Below, piece by piece: positions 23,961 through 36,695 of a stretch of 64,000 nucleotides of DNA. The number at the start of each line of letters is the position of its first letter. The stretch's first letter is position 1. The stretch covers positions 650,107,420 through 650,171,419 of the forward strand of contig NC_081405.1 in assembly GCF_030272615.1 (NCBI RefSeq), written 5' to 3'. A program made the position numbers and the translations under genes. The notes beneath the pieces are model-generated. The model did not search any database and had not been told where the DNA came from. It saw only the letters and a list, made by a program, of their open reading frames with translations. This DNA comes from Cryptomeria japonica. Its lineage: Eukaryota > Streptophyta > Pinopsida > Cupressales > Cupressaceae.

Positions 23961-25429
23961 TTGATTCTTGATCTCTTAGACTACTGATTTCTAAACTTAT
24001 TAAAAAAATTATTATTCAATTCAATTACTTACCAAGAGGTCAGGGGTACAAATCCTTGTGTGCTCAAATTTATAGTTTCACTGTTCAAACTGTACGCAAG
24101 TACAGATAAAGAGTGCTGTTGAAAACAAAGAGATTTGATATTGTGGTGGAAAAAAGAAATTAGATTTTGTGAATTTAATGTTTTAGTGTGAAAGCATTAA
24201 AGAGAATTTCAGAGCATATCGTACAGCATGAAGTGCATTTCCACGTCTATCCAGCATGAAATACAAAGTTTATATTATTTATTTATTAATTAGTTGTAAT
24301 CAAAATAATACAAATGTTTTTTATTTTTAATTAATTAATCTATCAATATATACTTATAGTGTCCTGTAAGGTCTAGATACAAAGCATTCTAACTAATTTA
24401 AAGAATTATAATTAGTTTTCTGCAATACACAATATATAATTTTATTTTTGGAAGAGATTGTGTGTGTTTTTTATCAATTAATTTAAAAAATTATAATTAC
24501 TTTTCTACAATCTATAATTTTATTTTTAGAAGAGATTGTGTGTGTTTTTTTATCAATGTTTTCATAGCATTTGTGATCCATCATCTTTCTATTCCTTCAG
24601 CTTTCTAACATCTGATGATGTTTATGCAAAAAACAAATACAATTAAAAGACATAAAATTTTCACAATCTATAAATATAGCTTACTAAATTTCGGAATTAA
24701 CTTATGTTAACATATTTTCTTAAGAACCTATTAGATCACTTTTCACTATTCATTATCACAATAAGATAGCTAGAGAGCATAATTGAATATTAGATTTATG
24801 AATATTAATAATTAAATATATATTATGATGGTCTTATATAATTTTGTATAGTTTGTTAAAAAAACTTTGATGCCATATAGTCTTCTAAAACATTTAGTTG
24901 TATTTTTGATAAAAATTACTAAATACAATTATATAATTATCAAATTTAGGTTCTTTATAAGAATTAGGTTTTGTTTTTAGAGAATGTTTGAAATTTGTAT
25001 TTGTTAATGAGGATTTGTATTGCTCAAGGACTAAGGGGTTTTTGCAAAATTGATTGTTCCTTCTCTTTCTTTCTACTCACCTAGTCTATTCTAATTATGA
25101 CGTTCATACTATTTGTAATTGCATGTTTTTGTAATGGTTATGAGTTGTAAGATTTTGATTTCGATTTTTCTCCCAACCTTTGAAATATTTATTTGAAGTA
25201 ATCAATTTTTACATTTTTTATTAAAATATTTATGTAATAAATTTTTCATGAAACATCATAATTTGACACACCGATTAAAAAAATTACCTCTTGCTCATCA
25301 ATTAATATACTTATCTTTTAAAATATCCATGAACAAATGCAGAAAGATATCCTTCTGGCTTTTATTTTGATTTGATTTTAAAAATGCATGTTTGAATTTT
25401 ACTTGTATTTATATACATTACTAGTTTAT

Positions 25430-27775
25430 TTTTCTGGATTCTAAAGATATGAAAGATGTTGAGTTGCAGATTTGAGACAAAATAAAAAGAGGAGTGGGGT
25501 GGGGGAGGGCATGAGGAACAAGGAGAAAGGAAAAGAAAAAGAAAAAGGACCACCTGAAGGAAGGGAGACCAAAAAACTCCTAGGAATAACCACCTAAGGA
25601 AAAGAAAATGGAATGCCAAGCAACACACACAAACCACTAAAAAACAAAAAAGAGAAAGAGAAATAGAGCCAACAAAATATAAGTAAATATATATATATAA
25701 ACAATTACAAAAATGTGTATAAACACATACCTATACCAAAAGGCATAGACACAAAACCATATATGTATATAAGCATTAACATATACCAATAGCCATATGC
25801 AAATATAAATATACATATGTAAATATCAATATACGTATATATCAATGCAAATATACAAATATGCAAATAAATCAAAGGGGGAGAGGGAGACACACAAAGG
25901 AAAAAGAAAGAGGGGGAGAAGTCAAGGCGGAGGGTGGGGATGGTGCTGGAGGATAGAAAGCAGAGGGTGCCACAAGATACTGAGGTTTAACCCATCGTCA
26001 CGATTAAGATTGGAGGGGTGATGAATAATAGCAATGGCCTCTTTGACTTTTCTCTTGAAAAAATTATTCTCCCTGCACAATATTTGAGTGTCCTCCAAAC
26101 AAATATGGTGCTTGGTAGTAGACGAATGCTCATTTAAGGCTGATTTGAGGGCCCGTTCGTGCTTGATGTCGGCACAATGCTCTTTTATTCTAGTCATGAA
26201 CGGACGACCTGTTTCACCAATGTATGGAGTACCGCAAGAGCATACAATCTTGTAGACACCTGACTCTAAGAAGGCATCCCTAGCATCCTTAAGCTGAGGG
26301 GCATGCCTCTTAATGCTGGAAACAAGTTGGAAGGCGCACCAGAGACCTTTTTTCCCAAGGATTTTTGAGATCTTGTGCGATATGCCTTCAACATAAGGGA
26401 GAGAGACAAACGGGGCTTGAGATGGCGGGGAGGGTCGGGGATTAGAGATGGAAAGGTAATAAGATTTGGCTTGGAGGAAGGCCCTAGAGATCTGTTTGTT
26501 CGAGTAGCCATTCCATTTGAAGACTTGACGAAGATGAGAGAGCTCTTGGTCTAAGTTGTTCTCATCACAAATCCGATGGGCTCTTAACGCCAGGGTTTTT
26601 AGGATCCCAACTTTCTGGCTAGGGTGGTGATGAGAAGTAGAATGAAGATATAGGTCAGTGTGGGTAGATTTGTGAGACACCCAACGGCCAAGGGATCCAT
26701 TTGGCTTTTTACAGATTAAGACATCGAGAAAAGATAAAAGGTTGTTGGATTCAAGTTCTTTGGTGAAGGCAATAGAAGGAGAAATGTTGTTGAGGTGAGC
26801 ATGAAACTCCTCTAACATGTCCAAGCCATGGGGCCAACAGACATTGGTGTCATCCATGTATCGTTTCCACCACTTTGGCTTGAGGGGGAAAGAATGTAAG
26901 GCCACCTCCTCAAAATGCTCCATGAATAAGTTGGCAATCACCGATGAGAGAGGAGAGCCCATGGCTACTCCATCAACTTGTTCATAGATAATGCCTTGGA
27001 AGGAGAAGAAGGTTGACCTTAAGCAAAGTTTCACCAAAGAGGCGATCTCCTCGCTGACCTTAAGCTTGACAATCTCGATGGAGTCTAGGATAGGGACCTT
27101 GGTGAAGAGGGACACCACATCGAAGCTCACAAGAATGTCTTGAGTGTCCAACTTGGTGTCCTTGATAAATTGGACAAATTGGTTGGAAACTTTGATGGAG
27201 GAGTTGGAGTTACCAACAAGCACAGAAATTAATTTGGCAAGAAAAGCGACTAGCTTGTAAGTCGGAGACCCAATGGTGTCAACAATGGGTCTCAAAGGAA
27301 TGTTGGCTTTGTGAATTTTTGGGACCCCATAAATATGCGGGGTCACTTCCTTAGAAGGAAGAAGACAAAGTTTGGTAGAATCATCCAATGAGGAGTTGGA
27401 AATAGCAGCTCTAATTGCCTTCAAAATCTTCGGGCACGGGTTAGGCAATTAAATTTTGCAACTGCTAGAATTCGAGACGAGGACTTCCATTTTGGCCAAG
27501 TAATCTGGTTTGCTCATAATGACCGTGGCATTACCCTTGTCTGCTCTTGAGATGATAAGGTCATTATTGCGCATGAGATTATTAAAGGCCAACAACTCAG
27601 CTTTAGGGATGTTGAATTTAGGAGGTTTAGCATTACGGAGCGCCATAGCACAATCTTGTCTAACCTCTTCAACAACATCAAGGGGAAGGGTACGCACCGC
27701 ATTTTCGATCTCATCACCCATCAAGCCTGAGGTCAAATTCATAGCCTCATTTCACTGAACCCTCCAATTATCATT
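25430..27775 (-). mobile_element. Penelope-like retroelement, 5'-truncated
   Basis: The insertion is bounded by the sequence shared with other units: 25180-25430 matches 19600-19850 on one side, and from about 27780 the sequence matches about 40460 on the other. It contains one long coding region (reverse transcriptase plus GIY-YIG nuclease) and a 3' tail with purine-rich DNA and a repeated 'atatacatatgcaaat' type array (25640-25900). The first part of the usual Penelope protein is missing, so the copy is truncated at its 5' side. I see no flanking terminal repeat. Confidence 0.8.
25922..27742 (-). pseudogene. Penelope-like reverse transcriptase with GIY-YIG endonuclease
   Basis: The minus-strand frame from 27742 runs 97 codons with ISRADKGNATVIM and then meets a single TAA at 27449-27451. 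It continues in the same frame for 508 codons to 25922. The second part holds PLRPIVDTIGSPTYKL, SFDVVSLFTKVPI, GVAMGSPLSSVIANLFME and the catalytic YMDD (residues 197-200 of that part), then FLDVLI. From about residue 397 comes the nuclease GVYKIVCSCGTPYIGETGR with R..EH and an NEH block. This domain order is diagnostic of GIY-YIG-bearing Penelope-like elements, which prime at nicks made by their own nuclease. YMDD replaces the more usual YVDD. The N-terminal part of the protein is missing. In plants these elements are known mainly from conifers (the Dryad group), explained by ancient transfer from arthropods. Confidence 0.9.
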
Positions 27776-28008
27776 CTAAACAAACGTATACCAATAGACA
27801 GACCCAAACCATAAGTTACCATAAGTTGTGGGTAGCATATTTTTTTCAAACCAACTCTGGCAAAGCTTTAAAATAGCTTGATACCTCTCCACCTCTTCAC
27901 TATAATGCCATTATAGTACATTGAAGCACGACCAAATACCAGTACTCCTTTAGATAAATTTACAGAATTGAGTAAAAATTAAAACATACGCAAGGAAAGC
28001 AAACTTAC

Positions 28009-28086
28009 CTCAAAAAGACCTGCTCTTTCTATCAACCTGAGTAATTCATCAATGGTTGTTCTGGAATATGGAGGCTGCCCCATCAT
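28009..28086 (-). CDS. Alternative first exon (1b), unit 2
   Basis: The ATG at 28086 (a second ATG follows at once) opens 26 codons ending exactly at GTAAGTTTGC. The peptide starts MMGQPPYSRTT and shares the donor context with exon 1a of genes A and B ('caaacttacct' on the plus strand). It ends in phase 0, so it could be spliced to exon 2 of gene B at 21990, about 6 kb away. The Penelope-like element now lies in that intron. The near-copy at 40689-40766 is also open, which argues for coding constraint. It might instead belong to a lost neighbouring gene. Confidence 0.45.
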
Positions 28087-28529
28087 AGATTTCTCTTGCC
28101 AGGATTAAAAATGAAACAATTGTTTCCCAACAGGCCAACAGCCCAATATTATAGCATTAGGGTTTCAATGTGGTTGACTTCATCAACAAGAAACAGAACA
28201 GCCAAAGCTTAGCATGTAAGAAAAAGAATACTGGATTTCTTAACAGTAATGCCGAAAGTTAACTACAAAGGTGGATTGAGTAGGAAAGTGATTTTGCAAA
28301 TATTCTGGGTATGTGTGATAAGGGTGTAAGAATCGTCGTGGGTCTTTTCATTTGATTCATAAAACATGCGTACTGGTCGAAAGTTATCGTACTGCACAAC
28401 TTTCCTCTGAGAAGCTACAGAAAATTCATGTCTTTGCTTAGAAGTTACCACATTGAAACAAATCTCTTCTCTGATCGATCTGGATTCATTCCAAATTGTT
28501 TATGATGAATCCATCTTAGCGATTCATAC

Positions 28530-28920
28530 AACAGTGAAGTAGATCGTAATTGGAATGTGTGAGAAAAAGTTTTCGATTACAGTAAAGTAGATTGTAATTT
28601 CAATGCGTGAGAAAAATGTTTTTATTACAGTAAAGTAGATTGTAATTGGAATATGTGTGAGAAAAAGGTTTTTATTACAGTAAAGTAAACTGTAACTGGA
28701 ATATGTGTGAGAAAAAGGTTTTGATTCTATTAAGGTGTAATTAAAGTTTTTGGAGGAGACATGATCATGCGTAAAGTGTGATTTGAATTCTAACTGGAAT
28801 ATGTTTGAGAAAAAGGTTTTGATTCTATTAAGGTGTAATTAAAGTTTTTGGAGGAGACATGATTATGCGTCAAGTGTGATTTGAATTCTCGAGAATTGTA
28901 AATAAAGTGGGTGTGAGAGG
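28530..28920. repeat. Minisatellite upstream of exon 1b, unit 2
   Basis: Tandem copies of about 50 bases ('gtgagaaaaaggttttgatt', 'agtaaagtagattgtaatt') merge into two copies of a longer unit of roughly 125 bases that includes 'ttggaggagacatgat'. The same repeat family lies at 41200-41790 in unit 3. Confidence 0.8.
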
Positions 28921-29352
28921 TTATATTCTGATGTAATTAAAGTGATTTTCATCATACAAATATCTAATGTAGGTGTAACAGGAATTGATTTTATTATCAT
29001 GCAATTAAATTCTTAGAGAGGGCATTATTATGTGCAAGTGCGAAGGAAAAAAAGTTAATTACATTGTTTGTGAATCTGATCATTTATAAATCTATAAATA
29101 TGGAATGTGTTTGTTTAGTTTGCATTGGATATTATTGTATTCATGTGATTTTATATTTGATGGATTTTTCTTAAACATTTTTATAGATATATTGAGTGTG
29201 TGATATTTCAAATTTTATCTTATAATTGGAAGGGATTCTTATTATACTTTAATTGATGTTTTATGAGCATAATTCAATTATTCTTGTTCATTTGAAATTC
29301 CTTTCTCATCAAAAAGATCGAATACAAAATTACATGGATTTACATGGATTGA

Positions 29353-32300
29353 TGTTTTGTGGCTAATAAATATTTAGTTAATTATTAGTCTATTATACTA
29401 TGCACTTAAGCTAAACTTAGGCATCTTATAATTTTTTAAGGTTTTCTCCTTTAGGGTTTCTAGTATCCTTTTATAAGGATTCTCTTTTTGTAATTTAAAT
29501 AATTGTATTGCATTATTCTTGCACAATCAATATGACTCCTCTTTTTTGGATCATTGAATTCTGGCCTACATCGCTTTGTTTTTGCTTCTCTCCTTCTGTA
29601 ACAGGATTGCATGCATGTGATCCTTGGGAGCTGTAGAGTTGATTTTTCTTCAACCCCTATTTTCATATAAAATTTGTCCAATTTGGACAACTTTGGCATC
29701 TGGATTTTTTTTTTGTTTTTGCCCTTTTTTGGGCACAAATTTCGAGAAATTCATTAAAAAATCAGAAAAAAATTGATAAGTTGTTTTGGGCAGTTTTACG
29801 GGATACCCAGGTCGGAATGCCATCGGTGGTTTTTTAAACCGCTATGGCTATCGCCAGCAGTTTAATGACCATCGCGGATAGCCGCTGTCACCGACGATTC
29901 TTAAACCGCTGCGACGAGCGGTAAACCGTCTGCAATCCCGCCGCTGTCAGCAACTGTTGACATAGTAGCGCCCCCCACAATGCCACCTCTGCCGCCGCTC
30001 AGCCTGGCCCACCTACCACCTCCGCCCTGTCACCACTCCTGACACTTATTTGCATGCTTTTTGATAGGAGAGTCATTTTTACACCATAATTTGGGCAAAC
30101 AGAGTCATATTTTGGCAAACGAATAGGCATCGGAAAGCTCTTTTCGATCTCTCTTAAGATCTGGAGGTTTGATCTTCTGTTTTTTCTGTTTTGATTTCTT
30201 TTTTTGACATCAAAGCCAGAAGTTTGTTTTTGCACTCCAAGAGGCATATCCTGAGCATCCGAGCTCCTTTTTTGGCACGTGAGATGTTGTTGGAAAGCTA
30301 GTTTTGTGCACTTTTCAGTGGTATGGGTCTTCTTTCCAGATTCTTCTCTAGGTACATTTTATTTAGTGTTTTACATTTATGCACTCTAGTGAATGTCTTG
30401 GATGTTTCAGCTCCTAGCATCCTTTTCTTTGTGTGGGATGATTCATTTTTGGCTATTATTTTTGTATTTCCAACGTTTTGACTTCTTTGAGCATTGTATA
30501 CATTATTTTGTAAGCATTTTCCTTTTTGCAAACGCACTGAGATAAAATGTCACCATGCTTTGAATGGTTGGGATCTTGCACATCTTGTGCCTTATTGTAA
30601 TCGTAATCCATTATAAAGTGCCATGGGGGGTTTGATGTTTGCCTTTGTTTACCATCTGCCTTTGTCACATGAGTGTTCCTTCCACGATATTAGCCTCATG
30701 ATGTGTGTCAAGTGAGTGTTCCTTCCACGATATTAGCATTTATATGTGTTTGTACTTTCTAATACACTCTCGATGTTCCTAGTTCTTTGTCATGTAATTT
30801 TTCTTGACATTCAATTTTAGTGCACCTATCACCTCTCCCTTGTCAGCATTATGGGGGGTTTCTCTTGTTGGTTGTTGGTTCTAATGCTTCCTTGGTTCGT
30901 TGGAGTGAGCTATGTATTCAGTAATTGTTCCTATGTACTAGGCGGATGCAATGGCTAGTTACCTATGCATTTCAGTGAGATGGATCATTTACCATATGGA
31001 CACTCTTTCATTCCTATTTTTAGAGGCAACCTTCCATCTTCGATTGATCAGCTCTTCAGACTTTGGTGTTTTTGCCATCTGCATCTTCGAGTTCAGTTGT
31101 TTGCCTTTGTTTGCCATCTGATTCTAGTAGTGTTATTTGAGGGAACTCACGCAGATTACAGTCTTCTCTACCTGATAATCTTCTATTTCAGCAAAGGTTC
31201 TTCAGATCGACAATTATTCTTCGACAGTGTTTGCAGCTTCATGCTTCAGTGGTGTTCTTCATGTTCCTCCTTTGTTCCTTTATTCTGGGATATTCTCTTG
31301 TTTGCAGGCTTCTTCAATCCTTCACTTGTATTTCTCTCTTTAGGAGAGGAGTTTTTCCCATGAGGTTTTCTCCTTTTCTTCAGTTGTGAGAGATCTTTTG
31401 TACTTGGGTACCTGATCAGGCCTAGTTGTCGGGACCCATTGTTACTTTCATGCATTTTGTTTACATGCATTTTTTAGTCCTTACTTGGTTTTAGCTACTC
31501 CCTAAGTTCATCTTAAGAGGGGTGTTAGAGTTATCATGTTGTGGCTATTATACTCTACGCTTAAGTTAAACTTAAGCATCTTATAATTCTTTAAGGTTTT
31601 CTCCTTTAGGGTTTCTAGTATCCTTTTATAAGGATTCTCTTTTTGTAATGTAAATAATTGTATTGCATTATTCTTGCACAATCAATATGACTCCTCTTTT
31701 TTGGATCATTGAATTCTGGCCTCCATAGTTTTGTTTTTGCTTCTCTCCTTCTATAACAGGTTTGCATGCAGGTGATCCTTGGGAGTTGTAGAGTTGATTT
31801 TTCCTCAACACCTATATGGTATTAGAGCTCAGATCTGCTGCTGCCTATTCTTGTTTTTGAATATTTTTTGGAGCTTTGAAGGTTTCAAAATTTTCAGAGT
31901 TTTTTATTTGGATCTGGGGTGCTTCTTTGATTTTGGACATTTTGGGCTCAAACGGACCTCATCGTTGAGCTCAGAACACCCCAAAATCCCCATTTTCATA
32001 TTAAATTTGTCCAATTTGGACAACTTTGGCCTTTGGATTTTTTTTGTTTTCGCCCTTTTTGGGGCACAAATTTCGAGAAATTCGTTAAAAAAATTAGAAA
32101 AAAAAATTAATAAATTGTTTTGGGCAGTTTCATGGGATACCCGGGTCAGAATGTCGTCGATGGTTTTTTAAACCGCTGCAGTTGTCGCTAGCAGTTTATT
32201 GACCGTCGCGAATAGCAGCTGTCGCCGACGGTTCTTAAACAGCTGTGATGAGCAGTAAACCGCTTACCGTCCTGCCGCCGTCAGCAGCTATTGACATAGT

Positions 32301-34207
32301 AGCATCGCCCACAGCGCCACCTCCACCGCCACTCAGCCTGGCCCACCTGCCACCTCCGCCTTCTCACCACTCTTGACACTTATTTGCATGCTTTTTGATA
32401 GGGGGTCATTTTTTTTCCATAACTTGGGCAAACGGAGTCATATTTTGGCAAACGAATAGGCGTCGGAAAGCTCTTTTTGAGCTCTCTTAAGATTTGGAGG
32501 TTTGATCTTTTCTTTTCTTTTTTATTTTTTTTTTTATTTTTTTATTTTTTCTGTTTTGATGTCTTTTTTTGACGTCAAAGCCAGAAGTTTGTTTTTGCAC
32601 TCCGAGAGGCATATCTTGAGCATCCGGGCTCCATTTTTGGCACATGAGATGTTGTTGGAAAGCTGGTTTTGTAAAATTTTCAGTGATATGGGTCTTCTTT
32701 CTAGATTCTACTCTAGGTACATTTTATTCAATGTTTTGCATTTATGCACTCTAGCGAATATATTGGATGTTTAAGCTCCTTCGATCCTTTTCATTGTGTG
32801 GGATGATTCATCTTTGGCTATTATTTTTGTATTTCCAACCTTTTGTCTTCTTTGAGAGCTGTATACATTATTTTGTAAGCATTTTCCTTTTTGCAAATGC
32901 ACTAAGATAAAATGTCACTATGCTTTGAATGGTTGGGATCTTGCACATCTTGTGCCTTATTGTACTCTCACTCCATTATAAAGTGCCATAGGGGGTTTGA
33001 TGTTTACCTTTTTTTACCATCTACCTTTGTCACATGAGTATTCCTTCCATGACATTAGCCTCATGATGTGTGTTAAGTGAGTGTTCCTTCCATGACAGCA
33101 GCATTTATATGTGTTTGTACTTTCTGCTACACTCTCAATGTTCCTAGTTCTTCATCATGCAGTTTTTCTTGGCATTCAATTTTAGTGTACCTGTCACCTC
33201 TCCCTTGTCAGCATTACGGGGGGTTTCTCCTATTGGTTGTTGGTTCTAATGCTTCCTTGGTTCGTTAGAGTGAGCTATGTATTCAATATTTGTTCCTATG
33301 TACTAGGTGGATGCAGTGGCTAGTTACCTATGCATTTCGATGAAATGGATCATTTACCATATGGACACTCTTTCATTCCTATTTTTAGAGGCAACCTTTC
33401 ATCTTTGATTGATCAACTCTTCAGACTTTGGTGTTTTTGCCATCTGTATCTTCGAGTTCAGTTGTTTGCCTTTGTTTTCCATCTGATTCGAGTAGTGTTA
33501 TTTGAGGGCACTCATGCAGATTATAGTCTTCACTACCTAATCATCTTCTATTTCAGTGGAGGTTCTTCAAATCGACAATTATTCTTCGACAGTGTTTGCA
33601 GCTTCATGTTTCAGTGGTGTTCTCATGTTCCTCCTTTGTTCCTTTTTTCAAGGATATTCTCTTGTTTGGAGGCTTCTTCAATCCTTCACTTGTATTTCTC
33701 TCGTTAGGAGAGGAGTTTTTCCCATGAGGTTTTCTCCTTTTCTCCAGTTGTGAGAGATCTTTTGTACTTGAGTACCTCACCAGGTCTAGTTGGTGGGACC
33801 CATTGTTACTTTCATGCATTTTGTTTACATGCATTTTTTAGTCCTTACTTTTTTTTAGCTACTCCCTAAGTTCATCTTAAGGGGGGTGTTAGAGTTATCA
33901 TGTTGTGGCTAATAATTATTTATTTAATTATTACTCTATTATACTCTACGCTTAAGCTAAACTTAGGCATCTTATAATTCTTTAAGGTTTTCTCCTTTAG
34001 GGTTTCTAGTATCATTTTATAAGGATTCTCTCTTTGTAATTTAAGTAATTGTATTCCATTATTCTAGCACAATCAGTATTAGTCCTCTTTTCTAGATCAT
34101 TAAATTCTGGTCTCCATAGCTTTGGTTTTGCTTCTCTCCTTCTATGACGGGTTTGCATGCAGGTGATCCTTGGGAGCTGTAGAGTTGGTTTCTCATCAAC
34201 ACCTATA
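29353..34207 (+). mobile_element. Tandem non-autonomous LTR array (three LTRs, two interiors)
   Basis: Three related LTRs lie at about 29353-29660, 31523-31816 and 33887-34207. The second and third begin TGTTAGAGTTATCATG straight after a polypurine tract ('cttaaggggggtgtt' at 33876). The second ends at a Copia-type primer site, TGGTATTAGAGC (31817). The two interiors (29661-31522 and 31817-33886) are homologous to each other along their length, with the same order of blocks. Each keeps a plus-strand open frame starting MHF.EMDHLPYGHSF (30965-31363, 33330-33707) without recognisable gag or pol motifs. LTR1 lacks its first bases and its primer site was deleted. I find no target duplication at the outer ends. 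Confidence 0.8.
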
Positions 34208-34269
34208 GTTTACAACATATACAACCTATAAAAAAAGGAGATTCAATAGTTTACTATAACATATCCTAT

Positions 34270-35000
34270 GTTAAAAGTTTCTGCAAGAGGAGTCCATATC
34301 CTTCAAGGACAACTCTATAGCAGACACATCATCATTGGACCTAGCAATCTCCACTATGAGTCTCTCTCCATGGTTAATGTGGAACCTTGGTCCTCTTTGA
34401 TAGTTGAGATCATTAACTTGGGATTTCAGATGAATGCTTTTCATTGTATCATCTTTGAAACGCCAAGTAACTCTACATACAACAAACATTTTAAGCTTTG
34501 TTAAATGGCCAAACTGTTTCATATATAATCTCATCCCTGTTGACTGTTGTCGTTCCCTCTTTAAGCAATCTCTATAATTTTTCTATAGAAATCTCTAATG
34601 TCAAAGTTGATTGCACGATAATTGAGTAAAAAATGAGTATTTTTTTTTAGCAAAGAAACAATCAAAGAATATATGTCTAATATTTTCAGCTTTCTTTTAA
34701 ACAAAACAACATAGATCATCATTAGAAGTTTATGAGTAATAATCAACCATTTACACCATGCAATTTTAGGCTCAACAATATTACTCCTTAATCTTTTAAA
34801 AGATTTATAACAGATTTTATCATCAAAATCAAAATTCCAACAAGTATTAATGGAATTAGTAATCTCATGAGAGTTATGTAATGTTCTATAAATAAGCTTA
34901 AGAGAAAGATTATTAAGTTTAATTCTTTTTATTAAAAAATATTCTTAATCAAACCATTCTTATCTAAGAAGCACACTAAGTGGGATAATTTTTCAAGTTC
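34270..35000 (-). pseudogene. LINE C-terminal (zf-RVT) remnant
   Basis: Minus-strand frames read in order: a WNFDFDDKICYKS-type stretch, PKIAWCKW, then AENIRHIFFDCFFAKK, and further down the frame 34271-34534. This matches the zf-RVT region at the C-terminus of plant L1-type LINEs (pattern PK..F.W..., E...HlFf.C..A). Several stops interrupt it, and no reverse transcriptase is visible. Confidence 0.5.
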
Positions 35001-35404
35001 CTCTTAGAATTGAGGAGGTCCTCCTAGGAGTTGGAGGTAGCTTACTACTAATAGCTTAATTATTTACTACTAATTTTACACTAAATTTTAAGATGATTAT
35101 TATTAATAGTTTCTATAAATAATCTAATGTCTTTTATATACTAAGCTTTTGAAAAGCAACCTTGAAGGAGAACAAGTGGTTTTCCTTTGTTAGTAAGGTT
35201 CTACCAAATGAATCTTTCAAGGTTAAGAAACTTGATAGAGGATCTAGAAAATTTCCATTTTTCATATTTTTTCCTATGATTTCTTGTGCTTTCCAAATAT
35301 TTTTAAAAATATTATATTTTGTTAGAAAAAAATATATTAGGACATGTCTTCTTTAATATTTTATTAAAAATATGTCATATGATATACTTAATACCTTTGA
35401 ATAA
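35001..35404. other. Unassigned spacer
   Basis: AT-rich DNA with one short plus-strand open frame (35162-35356) that has no motif. No element end seen. Confidence 0.4.
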
Positions 35405-36695
35405 ATTTGAGAAAAAACACTTAAAGAGACTTTTTTCCAGTCTCCACTTCCATTCACTTACCCTACCCTAACATCACTTTTCCGTGAGCTTCATGTTACC
35501 TATATTTTTCAATGACTAGTGATACCATTTGCATAAACATGGCAATGTTTTAAGTTTTAAGAATATTTACCCTCCATGCTTTGATTCATATCAATGATCT
35601 CATATATTTCGCACCTCTCATTACTCTTCTTCAACATATTATATATACATCGAATAATAGCTTCCCTTGCCCATTTATGAATTCCCTTATCCATTTATGA
35701 ATTTCTTTCTTGATTGTTTGGGTCTTGCTTAATCTTTCCTTCAAGATTCTTGTGATATAGACTATACATGTTTTACTTCTCTAAACTTAGGACCTCCTCC
35801 CCATTCATTTTTTTTTTTTTTTTTTTTTTTTTTCTTCCTCGAACACAATGATTGTTCTTTATCATAATATGGTTAATGACTCTTTATTTCATGATGATTT
35901 TCTTAATAAGAACAAAGAAAAAAAAATAAATTTCCAAAGGGGAGTGCAACTAAAAAAGTTGAAAACAAGAGGGTTTGAAGATTTGAAGACATGAAGTGCC
36001 TAGAAACATTGTATAACTTCTTAATTCTGTTTATTGATAAAATTCTTCATAGATATAATTGTTATTGAGTAATTTTATTGTATGAATATATAAATGAAAG
36101 TTATAATAAAGATGTGTTTCTGATTTTGTTTCCATATGGTGGAATATACGACATTTTAAGGCTCAAGATTGGACAATTTGATAATACCTCCCAATCTTGA
36201 TTGCAAATCATATGTCAATTCACTATGTAAGTACAAAGATAAGATTGCAAGCACAAAAATGAACCAAAATTTTCTAAAGTCCATTTACAAATTCTAAAAC
36301 CTTGGACCACACAATATTTAAACAAAAATAGTGCACAATCAATTTACAAATCTTAAAACCCTTAATTGATAAAAGCCTTACACATCATTTGTTATTTACA
36401 TTTCAAATTTTTTGGTTTAATAATCAATTATTTATTCCTTTTCAACAAATAAGGCCTTACAAATGGTTCGCCAGACATAAAAAATCAAAATCATTACAGT
36501 ATCGACTTAAAAATTTCAAGTGTAACCATAACAATATATTTCAAATTGCTGTTTAAGCAGTTTGCTACTCCATAATCATATGAATGTTTATGGCAAGACT
36601 CGTAGTAATTCATTTTATGACTGAAGATAACAAAGCACCAGTCAGTCCATGCCTTTGCATGATAAGGCACGGCATACACAACAGGTGCATGCCAA

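Larger units (their letters stand above)
20330..28920 (-). repeat. Duplicated unit 2, containing DUF2431 gene B and the Penelope-like insert
   Basis: The same order as in units 1 and 3: 3'-flank block (20346-20820), exon 3, exon 2, exon 1, promoter, LINE tail, upstream blocks (24020-25430), alternative exon 1b (28009) and the 'gtgagaaaaaggttttgatt' minisatellite. The intron minisatellite is missing here. The unit is interrupted at about 25430-27775 by the Penelope-like element. The open frame at 20429-20803 is in flank DNA repeated with many changes in the other units, so I do not call it a gene. Confidence 0.75.

Noticed and set aside
29353-34207. Possible target duplication around the tandem LTR array
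   Set aside because: Flanks at the left (ATTGA) and right (beyond 34201 or 34207) do not match; the left LTR has lost its first bases, so the test fails.
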